The translations under genes and the position numbers were made by a program. Shown here piece by piece: positions 56,130 through 64,000 of a stretch of DNA of 64,000 nt. The stretch lies in the NCBI RefSeq assembly GCF_016587415.1, contig NZ_BNJI01000001.1, forward strand, positions 5,557,501 to 5,621,500, written 5' to 3'. Each line of letters starts with the position of its first letter. Position 1 is the first letter of the stretch. The notes below the pieces were generated by a model. That model searched no databases, was not told where the DNA came from, and saw nothing but the letters and a program-made list of their open reading frames with translations. Source of the DNA: Ktedonobacter sp. SOSP1-85. GTDB lineage: Bacteria > Chloroflexota > Ktedonobacteria > Ktedonobacterales > Ktedonobacteraceae.

Positions 56130-57071
56130 CTAGGCATCATCTTCAGGCATCTCCTCTGCGACGCGATTGATTTGACGCATCCCAGCTTGAAAGACCACGT
56201 CGAACACCGTCTTTTGTTGGGCGCGCAGCTCCTGCAACTCCTCGCGCTGGTTCTGAACCATCGCTTGAAATTGCCTTGCGTTATCGATCATCGACTGGGC
56301 GTTAATCTGCGATTGGATGACGGTTGAGAGGTTGGTGGCCCTGGTCGTGATTTTGGCAACTTTCTGCTCGATGGTCTCCTTCTTCTTGTGCAGGTGTCCA
56401 CTACAGGCCCAGTCAGCGACCGCACAGAGGACCACGCGAATGGCGATGGCTGCATAGACCAACCAGGGAATGGTGGCCATGATTGCCTTCGCGCCCTGGG
56501 CAATCGCGCTATCGCCTGCCACTGACTGATCACCACCAAGCGCCTGAATAACGATGGCTGATGCCAGCTGGGCAACGCCACAGCCCAGACTCATCACGGC
56601 CCAAATGATCAGCTGCGCTTTGTAGGCTTTCTTGCGCTCTTCGGACTTGCTGAAGTTCATCGAGTACACCATCGCCACACGCAAGCCCTCCAGCGCGTAG
56701 CCAATGACATGCATGATCAGGATGAAGCGTTCCCAGGAGAAATCGCGAAAGCCTGTCATGAAGAGGCCATCCTCATAACCAAAGGAGAGGAAGAAAATGA
56801 GAGGAACGACCAGGCGCACCAGCACGATCCAACTATACTCGGCATGTTCTTCCAGACTATAGTGGTTCTGGCTGAGTTGGTCGATCTCTTGCATCATATC
56901 CTCGAAGCGTTGCTCAAGACGTTCCGAGGTCGTACGCGGGGTCTCGGGATCCTCTTTGGGGTCAGGGAGAGGATAATTGCGCCGGCTCTGATTCCGCTGG
57001 TTGAACCCACCGCCCATTCGCCGCCACTGTGAGCCGACCCAATCGCGAAACCCTGCAAGCTTTCGTGCCAT
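56130..57071 (-). CDS. Membrane protein with C-terminal coiled coil
   Basis: 313 residues: soluble N-terminus (about 1-75), four to five transmembrane segments (for example VLVRLVVPLIFFLSFGY, LIIWAVMSLGCGVAQLASAI, IPWLVYAAIAIRVVLCAVAD), then a long coiled coil (about 225-300). Possibly part of a conjugation or phage-like envelope apparatus; no motif proves it. Confidence 0.7.
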   Translation of the reverse strand: MARKLAGFRDWVGSQWRRMGGGFNQRNQSRRNYPLPDPKEDPETPRTTSERLEQRFEDMMQEIDQLSQNHYSLEEHAEYSWIVLVRLVVPLIFFLSFGYEDGLFMTGFRDFSWERFILIMHVIGYALEGLRVAMVYSMNFSKSEERKKAYKAQLIIWAVMSLGCGVAQLASAIVIQALGGDQSVAGDSAIAQGAKAIMATIPWLVYAAIAIRVVLCAVADWACSGHLHKKKETIEQKVAKITTRATNLSTVIQSQINAQSMIDNARQFQAMVQNQREELQELRAQQKTVFDVVFQAGMRQINRVAEEMPEDDA

Positions 57072-57263
57072 ATTCCGTGTGTCCTTTCACTGGAAAATGT
57101 GATGGAAAACCATCAGGAAAAGTGAGCGAAAAAAATTAAATGTGTTGTAGCGTGCCTACTCCGTACCACAAAAAAGCGGCTTTTTGAGCTCAGAACCGGG
57201 GGCTCCTGCGAGGTGACTGCGAAATCACTGCGACGAAACCCCCCGAGGAAAACCGAGAACAAA

Positions 57264-57542
57264 CTAAGCCGTTTTTTGCGCGGAACCTTGCGCCTTGCCA
57301 GAAGAAGCACCAGTTTTCTGGCCGCGTGCCTGGCGCTGGCGACGGACAATTTCGCGGCTTTCGTTCTTGTAAGAGTTACCCTCGACGCGATGCTTAATCG
57401 CCGGGAGACGCTTATCAAGATGCCGCAGGAGACCGTTGTAGGTTGCCAGCAGGTACTCATCCTCGACCCCTTGATTGACGGTATCGAGGATGTTCTTACG
57501 AAGCTGCTCGACCTGGGTTAACTGCTGTGATGTGATTGCCAT
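57264..57542 (-). CDS. Small hypothetical protein, basic tail
   Basis: 92 residues from ATG 57542 (AGGAGG upstream). Helical body, Arg/Lys/Gly-rich end (RRQRQARGQKTGASSGKAQG). Its position before the membrane protein suggests one operon. Confidence 0.6.
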   Translation of the reverse strand: MAITSQQLTQVEQLRKNILDTVNQGVEDEYLLATYNGLLRHLDKRLPAIKHRVEGNSYKNESREIVRRQRQARGQKTGASSGKAQGSAQKTA

Positions 57543-57568
57543 AGGCGGTGATCCTCCTAAAAATCGTG

Positions 57569-57919
57569 CTAGGCCGAAGCCTGCCATGTCAGCGGCCAGT
57601 GCTGGGAAAGCTCTGACTGGACACGCTGGTACAAATGTTGGTCACGTCCTGACCAGCCAAAGAAGCGCGATTGATGCGTGGGTAACGTGTGCTCATCGTC
57701 GTCGTGATCCTCACCAGCCAGAAAGATCACTTCGCACGTCTCATCTGCTTGATGACGGTAGTGGTACTGGGCTGGGAGTGGGGAAACGTGCTTCCATGTC
57801 TTTGCCCTCATCTGGCGAACCAGGCGAAAACCCAGATGCTGTAAGACCTGGCTCACTTCTTCAAGAGATGGGAGCTCAGAGCAAAAGGCGGTGCTTTCTC
57901 CTGGGTCGCCATTGCTCAT
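57569..57919 (-). CDS. Small hypothetical protein
   Basis: 116 residues, no family recognised; contains an acidic patch EDHDDDEHTLPTHQ. AAGGAGG upstream of ATG 57919. First gene of the - strand series 57919 to 52581. Confidence 0.6.
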   Translation of the reverse strand: MSNGDPGESTAFCSELPSLEEVSQVLQHLGFRLVRQMRAKTWKHVSPLPAQYHYRHQADETCEVIFLAGEDHDDDEHTLPTHQSRFFGWSGRDQHLYQRVQSELSQHWPLTWQASA

Positions 57920-57943
57920 TGCTGATGTACCTCCTTGTGAAAA

Positions 57944-57975
57944 CTAGCTGAGCCTCCTGTTGGGCTCAGTTCTAG
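57944..57975 (-). promoter_or_regulatory. Leader hairpin upstream of 57569-57919
   Basis: CTAG-CTGAGCC and GGCTCAG-TT-CTAG arms followed on the - strand by TTTTCAC, 25 bases before the start codon. No - strand gene lies directly upstream, so a leader role is possible. Confidence 0.5.
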
Positions 57976-58256
57976 CACCTCGTGAGAACTGCCAGAACTC
58001 AACCTTTAAAAGGGGAAGTTTGCACAAGCACCAGGGGAAGCGTTGATACCCTCCTTTCCTCTTCCTTGCCAGTGCTTGTGAACGGCCTGACCAGCCGCGT
58101 GCTACCGTGGGCGTAATCGCTGCTTTGCAACATACGATAGAAGCCTGAGCTTCCATTGTCTGACCCCATTAGCCAGCCCAGCACGCCGTGAACACGCACG
58201 CGCCAGCGCTCACTCGGTAGTGAATCCATATTTCCGTTGTTAAAGTCCTGCCTGTA

Positions 58257-58447
58257 TTTGAGTCAAATTTTATTTCTGACTCAAATTTGCTACAATCAAA
58301 TTATAAACAGTCAGGAAAGCAGTTGCCAATACTTTCTGACTAAAAATTTATAATTAACTCAAATATTGACTCAAAGTACATATTTTTAGACAGTATTGAT
58401 TATATGTATTTTTTTGACTATAATATTGTGGTACGAGTCAAATTTGA
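58257..58447 (+). promoter_or_regulatory. Promoter with repeated TTTGASTCAAA operators
   Basis: The 11-base palindrome TTTGASTCAAA (S = G or C) or a close variant occurs at 58257, 58275, about 58353, 58365 and 58434. A promoter TTGATT (58396-58401), 17-base spacer, TATAAT (58419-58424) lies among them, with the last site just after the predicted start point. The gene that follows encodes an HTH protein, so autoregulation is likely. Confidence 0.7.
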
Positions 58448-58464
58448 GAAAAGGGTGGGCAAGA

Positions 58465-59331
58465 ATGAGTCAGGAAGATAAGCAAGGGAAATATGTATTC
58501 TCTAAAGAGGGGGCTGAGTTGCTACAAGTGCCTCGACAGTCGTTCTTCTACTACGTCGAATCAAGAAATATAGAGCGGCGAGAGACTGAGGGCGGAGGTA
58601 AAGATCGTTATGAGTATAACTATGAGGATATCTTAAGAGTCAAAGAAGAACTTCATAAGCGTCGAGAGAGTAGAAAGCCACGGACCAAGGCCAACGAAGC
58701 AAAAACTGAGTCAAAAAGTGATGCTGGAACGGACTGGTGTACTAAGGAAGACTTACCCTATATCTTTGCTCTCGACTGCGAAGTTTATGGTATTGAGAAT
58801 TCGGCTCCTCCAAATATCACCTACCAATGGTGGCAGAAAAACCAGACAGCAATACGTGTCATTTTCGATGCAAATAACCGTAAGGATATTTGGGGATGCC
58901 TTACCTTGCTTCCCATGCAAGAGAAAGATATTTTCAAGATTTTGCGCGATGAAATGACAGAACAAGAGATCTACTCGGAACATGTTTTGGGCTATGAGCC
59001 TGGAAATGAATATTCTTGTTACGTCGCATCGTGTGTCATTAGACCCGCTAAGAGACACTTTTTTAACCGGCTACTGCAAAGCGTTATAAGTTACTGGTGT
59101 GATCATCCAGAAATAAACATACGCAAGCTCTACGCCTTCGCATTGGGAGCAGCTGGAAACATGGGAGAGGAAAACGATGGCCTGAGGATGATCAGAAAAC
59201 TATACTTTAGTCCCCGATACGATATTGCAGAGAATGCCTGGGAGTTAGATCTAGAGCACTATAACCCATCTCCTATTGTGCGTGCGTTTCAAAATTGCGT
59301 GCGTGAAAAGCGAGAAAGGATAGACCAGTAA
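58465..59331 (+). CDS. MerR-like HTH protein with GNAT-like C-terminal domain
   Basis: 288 residues from ATG 58465 (AGGGTGGG upstream). Residues 10-75 resemble a MerR-type winged helix (GAELLQVPRQSFFYYVESRN, YEDILRVKEELHK). Residues about 110-270 have a GNAT-like order of strands (SCYVASCVIRPAKRHFFNRL, IRKLYAFALGAAG), without a clear acetyl-CoA loop. Function uncertain. It may sense a ligand and repress its own promoter. Confidence 0.6.
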   Translation: MSQEDKQGKYVFSKEGAELLQVPRQSFFYYVESRNIERRETEGGGKDRYEYNYEDILRVKEELHKRRESRKPRTKANEAKTESKSDAGTDWCTKEDLPYIFALDCEVYGIENSAPPNITYQWWQKNQTAIRVIFDANNRKDIWGCLTLLPMQEKDIFKILRDEMTEQEIYSEHVLGYEPGNEYSCYVASCVIRPAKRHFFNRLLQSVISYWCDHPEINIRKLYAFALGAAGNMGEENDGLRMIRKLYFSPRYDIAENAWELDLEHYNPSPIVRAFQNCVREKRERIDQ

Positions 59332-59332
59332 G

Positions 59333-59677
59333 ATGCTAAGGGAATGGCTGGCGGTACCACCTAAATGGCTTTGGTTTCTTTTACTACTTGTAGCATTTGA
59401 ATTGATCGCTGATATCCTGGCAAAGCAATTTGCCTTAAGTGGTAAATATACCTTTGCAATTCTATCTATCATCGGTTTTATTGCAGCCAATACAGCATGG
59501 CTCATTAGCCTGCGCACGGGAGCCGAATTAGGAAAAGGGGCAGTTTTGTTCTCTGTCCTTTCTGCTATTGGCGCTGTTGCCGTGGCCTACTTTCTCTACA
59601 ACGAGAAAATAAATGTTTACCAGGGCATAGGGTTAATACTGGGAGTCATATCTATAGCTTTTCTCTCGATAGAGTAA
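59333..59677 (+). CDS. SMR/EmrE-type membrane protein
   Basis: 114 residues with four transmembrane helices. AFELIADILAKQFALSG matches the first SMR helix with its essential glutamate; the end NEKINVYQGIGLILGVISI matches the last. It starts one base after the upstream stop, so the pair is an operon and the regulator may sense the transported compound. Confidence 0.82.
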   Translation: MLREWLAVPPKWLWFLLLLVAFELIADILAKQFALSGKYTFAILSIIGFIAANTAWLISLRTGAELGKGAVLFSVLSAIGAVAVAYFLYNEKINVYQGIGLILGVISIAFLSIE

Positions 59678-59685
59678 GAACAAAA

Positions 59686-59717
59686 CACCTGGATCAGTAA
59701 CGTTACTGATCCAGGTG
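59686..59717 (+). terminator. Perfect 32-base palindrome terminator
   Basis: CACCTGGATCAGTAAC and complement with no loop, preceded by AAAA and followed by CTTCTC. It ends the regulator-SMR operon nine bases after the stop. Confidence 0.8.
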
Positions 59718-59740
59718 CTTCTCATGAAAAAAGAGGATAC

Positions 59741-60289
59741 ATGAACAACATTCTAGAATGGGCTGCCCAACAGGCAACGTATTTTATTAGCTCTTTAGGG
59801 AATCGTTGGCTCCATGTACAAAACGTAGTAGAACAAGCCCACTGGGTAAGCCAAGTATTTGATGAAAGCGAAGGGGAGTATCTCATAGCAGCTGCCTATC
59901 TGCATGATATTGGATATGCTCCAGAGCTCAATACAACAGGTTTTCATCCCATCGATGGAGCCAATTATTTACGATCACTGGGATATGAGCGCCTGGCTTC
60001 CCTCGTTGCTCACCATTCGGAGGCCCAATTTGAAGCCCGCTTACGAGGGCTTGAAAGCGAACTTGCACAATTCCCTCGTGAACAGTCGCCAGTTGCTGAA
60101 GCGCTCAACTATTGTGATATGACTACGGGTCCACAGGGACAACGTGTGAGCTTCGAGGAGCGCATAATCGATATTTTGAGCCGCTATGGAGAGATAGATA
60201 TTGTAGCGCAAGCTATACGCCAGGCCACACCTCAATTGCGGCAAGCAGTTGAACACACACAGGAACTACTTCGCAGCCACAATCTCTAG
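59741..60289 (+). CDS. HD-domain phosphohydrolase-like protein
   Basis: 182 residues. RWLHVQNVVEQA supplies the first histidine, AAYLHDIGYAPELN the HD pair, VAHHSEA a further histidine: the metal-binding HD set. Substrate unknown (nucleotides are typical). GAGGA upstream of the ATG. Flanked by two hairpins, so a single-gene unit. Confidence 0.85.
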   Translation: MNNILEWAAQQATYFISSLGNRWLHVQNVVEQAHWVSQVFDESEGEYLIAAAYLHDIGYAPELNTTGFHPIDGANYLRSLGYERLASLVAHHSEAQFEARLRGLESELAQFPREQSPVAEALNYCDMTTGPQGQRVSFEERIIDILSRYGEIDIVAQAIRQATPQLRQAVEHTQELLRSHNL

Positions 60290-60301
60290 AAGAGAGCAAA
60301 G

Positions 60302-60335
60302 AAAGCACCTGGAACGTTTCAGATCCAGGTGCTTT
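60302..60335 (+). terminator. Terminator after the HD gene
   Basis: AAAGCACCTGG and CCAGGTGCTTT arms with a 12-base loop, followed by TTATG. The stem sequence CACCTGGA...TCCAGGTG is shared with the preceding hairpin at 59686. Confidence 0.8.
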
Positions 60336-60382
60336 TTATGTTACAATCAAGCAAAAAAGCTCTTCTTAAAAGGGGCATGAGA

Positions 60383-62911
60383 ATGAACAAGCAGGACTGG
60401 CACATTGGTGATATTATCCTCGACACGTACGAAGTGAAAGGTATATTGGGCCAAGGGGGTATGGGTATCGTTTACAAAGTTTACCGTCCTACTTGGAATA
60501 CCTACTTCGCCGTCAAGAGTCCCAAACCAGAAATCTTTGCTCAAACATATGGCAAAGAGAACTTCATGCGTGAGGCGGAAACTTGGGTCAAATTGGCACA
60601 CCATCCTCATATTGTCCGCTGTGATTATGTGAAAGTTCTAGGTGGCATTCCACGTCTTTTTGCCCAGTACGTTGATGGTGGTAGCCTTGCTCACTGGATC
60701 CATCGAAGAAGATTATATGAGGGTGATCCAGAGCGTATACTAGAACGCATACTCGATATCTCTATTCAGTTTGCGTGGGGATTGCACGCTGCTCACGAAC
60801 AAGGGTTGGTTCATCAAGATATTAAACCTTCCAATGTCATGCTGACACGGCAGGGAGTTGCCAAAGTTACAGACTTCGGATTGGCAAAAGCGCGAGTGTT
60901 GGCCGGGGAGCAGAGTGTAGAGGAGGGGGAAGAGCACCAGAGTATCCTGGTCAGTTCACGTGGGATGACACTAGCTTACTGTTCGCCAGAGCAGGCAATG
61001 GGACAGGCGCTTAGCCGTAAGACAGATATCTGGAGTTGGGGTGTTTCAGTGCTTGAGATGTTTGTGGGAAAAGTTACGTGGGGGATGGGAGCGAGAGCAC
61101 CAGAGGTACTGGAGAATGGTGAGAGACAGCATCCAGAGATTCCTGAGATACCTGCTGAAGTGGCAAACTTACTTCGTAAATGCTTCCACCGCCAGCCGGA
61201 GATGCGTCCAGCCACGATGTTGGAAGTGGCGATGGAATTGCAGGCAATCCATGCTTATCTGATTGGGCATCCATATTCACGTGAGTTTCCTCAATTTGTC
61301 AAGCCATCAAAGAGCGATCTTTATAATCGTGCCCTCTCGCTCCAAGACTTAGGAAAGCAAGAGGAAGCGTTACTCCTCTATGAGCAGGCAGCTGTACTTG
61401 ATCCCACGGATGCCAGTATCTACAATAGTAAAGGGATTGTACTCCGTAAATTAGGGAGGGAAGAAGAAGCGCTTTTTGCCTATGAGCAGGCCCTAGCTCT
61501 TGATCCAACTGATGCAGGTATCTACAGCAACAAAGGCAATGTGCTTCATAAGTTAGGTAAGAAAGAAGAAGCTCTTATCGCCTATGAGGAAGCTATAGCT
61601 CTAGCTCCAACTGATGATCTTGCTTACTATAACAAAGGGGCGGTGCTCAAAGTACTTGGGCGACTAGAAGAGGCTTTGCTTGCCTACGAACAAGCTGCTT
61701 CACTTAATCCAAATGATTCTGGTATCTATAACAACAAAGGAAATGTGCTGGATGATTTAGGGAGAAAAGAAGACGCCTTGATTGCTTACGAACAGGCCAT
61801 CACCCTTGATCCAACATATGCCGTCGCCTACTATAATAAAGGGAATATCCTCCGAGAGATAGGAAAACGAGAGGAGGCCCTACTTGCCTATAATCAAACG
61901 ATATCCTTAGACCCAACTCATATCGGTGCTCACAAAAATAAAGGGGTGGTGTATCGAGAGTTAGGGAGGCAAGAAGAAGCCCTGTTAGTCTATGAGCAGG
62001 CAATAGCTCTTGATTTAAAGGATACTGGTCTGCACTATAACAAGGGGAATGTGCTTCGAGCGCTGGGGCGACAAGAAGAAGCTCTGGCTGCTTATGAACA
62101 GGCCATTGCCCTTGATCTAACCAGTGTAGGTGCCTACATCAACAAAGGAAATGTTCTCCTTGCGCTGGGGCGACAACAAGAGGCTCTGGCTGCTTATGAG
62201 CACTCTATTAAGCTAGACCCAACATCAGTTCTTGCCTATATTAACAAAGGACGTGCGCTTGTAGCGCTAAGGAGGCGAGAAGAAGCCATAACCGCCTATG
62301 ATCAGGCCATCGCCCTTGATTCAAATAATGCCTTTGCCTACGGTTACAAAGGAAATGCTCTTCGGGAGTTAGGAAGGCGGGAGGAGGCCCTGCTCGCCTA
62401 TGATCAGGCCATTGCCCTTGATTCAAAGGATACTAGTATTTATTATAACAAAGGTCGTATCCTTCGAGCATTGGGAAGGCTGGAAGAAGCTCTGGCTGCT
62501 TATGAACAGGCCATTGCCCTTGATCTAACCAGTGTAGGTGCCTACGTTAACAAAGGAAATGTCCTCCTCGTGCTGGGACGACAAGAAGAGGCTCTGACCG
62601 CTTATGAGCAGGCTATTAAGCAAAATCCATCATCAATTCCTGACTACATTAACAAAGGGTATGCGCTTGTAGCGTTAGAAAGACGAGAGGAAGCCTTGCT
62701 TGCCTATGATCAGGCAATCGCCTTTGATCCAAAAAATGCTTTTGCCTACGGCTATAAAGGGAATGTCCTTCGAGAGTTAGGGAGGCGAGAGGAGGCCTTG
62801 GCTGCCTATGAGCAGGCAATCACCCTTGAGCCAAGATTTACGGATATTAAAGACGTTTTGCTTCAAGAGTTGAAACAACAAAGCACAGAAGCCAAAAAAG
62901 AAAGCGCCTAG
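60383..62911 (+). CDS. Serine/threonine protein kinase with about 15 TPRs
   Basis: 842 residues. Start at 60383 because AGGGG lies seven bases upstream; the ATG at 60377 is too close. Kinase domain 10-285: GQGGMGIVYK, FAVKSPKP (catalytic Lys), LVHQDIKPSNVM (HQD in place of HRD), TDFGLAK. From about 310 to 830 there are roughly fifteen 34-residue TPRs of the LGRxEEALxAYEQAIALDP type, with strong identity at DNA level. Cytoplasmic; no transmembrane segment. TPRs probably bind partner proteins. Confidence 0.9.
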   Translation: MNKQDWHIGDIILDTYEVKGILGQGGMGIVYKVYRPTWNTYFAVKSPKPEIFAQTYGKENFMREAETWVKLAHHPHIVRCDYVKVLGGIPRLFAQYVDGGSLAHWIHRRRLYEGDPERILERILDISIQFAWGLHAAHEQGLVHQDIKPSNVMLTRQGVAKVTDFGLAKARVLAGEQSVEEGEEHQSILVSSRGMTLAYCSPEQAMGQALSRKTDIWSWGVSVLEMFVGKVTWGMGARAPEVLENGERQHPEIPEIPAEVANLLRKCFHRQPEMRPATMLEVAMELQAIHAYLIGHPYSREFPQFVKPSKSDLYNRALSLQDLGKQEEALLLYEQAAVLDPTDASIYNSKGIVLRKLGREEEALFAYEQALALDPTDAGIYSNKGNVLHKLGKKEEALIAYEEAIALAPTDDLAYYNKGAVLKVLGRLEEALLAYEQAASLNPNDSGIYNNKGNVLDDLGRKEDALIAYEQAITLDPTYAVAYYNKGNILREIGKREEALLAYNQTISLDPTHIGAHKNKGVVYRELGRQEEALLVYEQAIALDLKDTGLHYNKGNVLRALGRQEEALAAYEQAIALDLTSVGAYINKGNVLLALGRQQEALAAYEHSIKLDPTSVLAYINKGRALVALRRREEAITAYDQAIALDSNNAFAYGYKGNALRELGRREEALLAYDQAIALDSKDTSIYYNKGRILRALGRLEEALAAYEQAIALDLTSVGAYVNKGNVLLVLGRQEEALTAYEQAIKQNPSSIPDYINKGYALVALERREEALLAYDQAIAFDPKNAFAYGYKGNVLRELGRREEALAAYEQAITLEPRFTDIKDVLLQELKQQSTEAKKESA

Positions 62912-62966
62912 GTTAAGTCTCTAACTCAGGTGCTTTTAAAGTTGATGAAAGAAGCTGCTTGTAGTG

Positions 62967-63299
62967 CTACGGTTTTTCAGGCAGGCGGGCCAGTATCTGA
63001 GTGAGCAGGGCGGTATGCTCGTCAAACTTGGCTTCTAGTCGATCCAGGCGATTTTCAACCCGCTCAGTGTTTTCTTTGATATCGCTTAAATTTTCTTTGA
63101 TTGCAGCGATATCCTCAGCCTGGCGTGTGTAAAGACCAAGAAGAATAGTTCCATTCTCATTAAGCTCTTGCAGAGTGCGGCCTAGTTCTGCTGGCATGTT
63201 TCTCTCTGCGTTTTGTTCGTTATGGAGGCGACGCAACTCTAAGTTCAATACTTTGCGCTCCAAGGCGGCGATCCGATCCTCATATGTAGACACTGGCAT
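62967..63299 (-). CDS. Small coiled-coil protein
   Basis: 110 residues, almost entirely heptad-like (YEDRIAALERKVLNLELRR, VENRLDRLEAKFDEHTALL). GGAGCATG context at the start (AGAAAGGAG upstream). It is convergent with the kinase gene. Role unknown; oligomerisation module. Confidence 0.6.
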   Translation of the reverse strand: MPVSTYEDRIAALERKVLNLELRRLHNEQNAERNMPAELGRTLQELNENGTILLGLYTRQAEDIAAIKENLSDIKENTERVENRLDRLEAKFDEHTALLTQILARLPEKP

Positions 63300-63713
63300 G
63301 CTCCTTTCTCTTTTATGGAGTATAACATAATTCGAAGAGTAAGTAGCTAAAGCTTCTTATCATTTATACATAGCAAGAGAGAAGTATCCAACACTCGACT
63401 GACGCCAGCGAATTGATTGTAACTGGTCTATGAACGATAAATTGCACAAAGTACTGTCCCGGAAACTACCGTTAAGTAAATTAACGATTTTATATCCTCT
63501 AATAAGTGTGTGCGTTGTCGTTGATCTATAGAGGAGACATAATTGTTGTGTATAGCGCTCCCAAGGAACTCTACACATAGGGTCTCGCTAGGATGACGAA
63601 TCTATTGTGACTCAAATGCTTGTTGCATGAATAGCTCCAAACTATTATGTGCCAGCCATTATTTGATATACTCTAACTGATCAATACAGAAAGTATATGT
63701 AAGGAGAATGTGG
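63300..63713. other. Intergenic stretch, no gene seen
   Basis: 414 AT-rich bases between divergent genes, presumably holding both promoters. TAAGGAGAA upstream of 63714 is the ribosome site of the next gene. Confidence 0.4.
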
Positions 63714-64000
63714 ATGGATCCTATTAGTATCATCGTGACGGCATTAATTTCTGGAGCGGGAGCGGCCCTTAAGCCAACGGCAGAAAGCGTTATTAAAGAT
63801 GGGTATGCAGGGCTCAAAGCCCTCATTCAACGTAAGTATGAGCACGTGAATGTGACAGAACTGGAGAAAAATCCAGCCTCTAAGAGTAGGCAGGCTGTGC
63901 TCCAGGAAGATCTGGAAGCGACAGACGCCGGCCAGGATAAAGAATTACTTCGTTCGGCAAAAGCCCTCCTTGATGTTATCCAGGCTCACGTATCCGATGC
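63714..64000 (+). CDS. N-terminus of unknown protein (partial, cut by window end)
   Basis: 95 residues visible from ATG 63714 (AAGGAG seven bases upstream). SIIVTALISGAGAALKPTAE begins an amphipathic helix, followed by GYAGLKALIQRKYEHVNVTE, ENPASKSRQAV-type sequence and ELLRSAKALLDVIQAHV. Similar N-termini are found in front of effector or repeat domains in multi-domain proteins of filamentous bacteria; that is memory of style, not proof. Confidence 0.7.
   Translation, partial: MDPISIIVTALISGAGAALKPTAESVIKDGYAGLKALIQRKYEHVNVTELEKNPASKSRQAVLQEDLEATDAGQDKELLRSAKALLDVIQAHVSD

Noticed and set aside
60383..62911. Tandem repeats as a CRISPR array
   Set aside because: The about 102-base units are TPR codons in frame, without short constant repeats and unique spacers.
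63360..63578. 72-codon frame on the - strand
   Set aside because: AT-rich intergenic DNA, no ribosome site; translation is not protein-like.

Overview
The window reads as an accessory-rich stretch of a bacterial chromosome with mixed base composition. Helix-turn-helix/TPR regulators, a kinase-TPR protein, IS5- and IS1182-type elements and an ftsY-accD-accA block fit a filamentous Chloroflexota bacterium of the Ktedonobacter type. That placement is inference from gene style, because no 16S rRNA is present. Only three genes (ftsY, accD, accA), one tRNA-Leu and one 5S rRNA look like conserved backbone.

Positions 1-21,900 form an anti-phage (defence) island. Genes on the + strand are the end of a DUF1998-type helicase, an SNF2 helicase and a large Eco57I/PglX-type adenine methylase (together like class 1 DISARM), a small Ada-type zinc protein, an orphan, and a coupled McrB-like/McrC-like pair. 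In that pair the McrB-like protein carries EVE-like and HARE-HTH domains, and its partner ends in a HEPN domain with an RNDLAH motif. Convergent to these are a single-chain GmrSD-type (DUF262/DUF1524) enzyme and a superfamily 1 helicase-nuclease whose first 90 or so codons are in another frame. Base composition changes sharply inside the methylase (target-recognition part) and inside the McrC-like gene (HEPN half), which suggests domain exchange.

Positions 22,200-30,990 hold a lone 5S rRNA gene, a sigma-factor-like fragment, a four-gene operon (small protein, SAM methyltransferase, small protein, atypical response regulator), an HTH/TPR regulator, an Mrr-type restriction endonuclease and a tyrosine recombinase, followed by about 1 kb without a convincing gene.

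Positions 30,991-35,336 look like the replication and integration end of an integrative element. It has a large putative initiator with nine GTCGAC palindromes and an AT-rich tract inside its coding sequence, an excisionase and a tyrosine integrase abutting the 3' end of tRNA-Leu(CAA). The backbone block ftsY-accD-accA follows.

Positions 40,290-58,000 look like a second integrative or plasmid-like element. It has an integrase gene split by a 914-bp IS5-family insertion, an excisionase, DnaB helicase, a putative initiator with internal direct repeats, many small unknown genes, an HNH nuclease, a membrane-anchored lysozyme-like protein and a PAPS-reductase-like ATP pyrophosphatase. A 3,980-bp IS1182-type element with matching ends is inserted here. 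It seems to carry a passenger operon (ArsR repressor, two AHSA1/SRPBCC proteins, a VOC protein) with near-perfect palindromic operators.

The right end (58,250-64,000) holds an autoregulated-looking MerR/GNAT-like regulator, an SMR-type membrane protein, an HD-domain protein, a serine/threonine kinase fused to about fifteen TPRs, a coiled-coil protein and the start of a further unknown gene.
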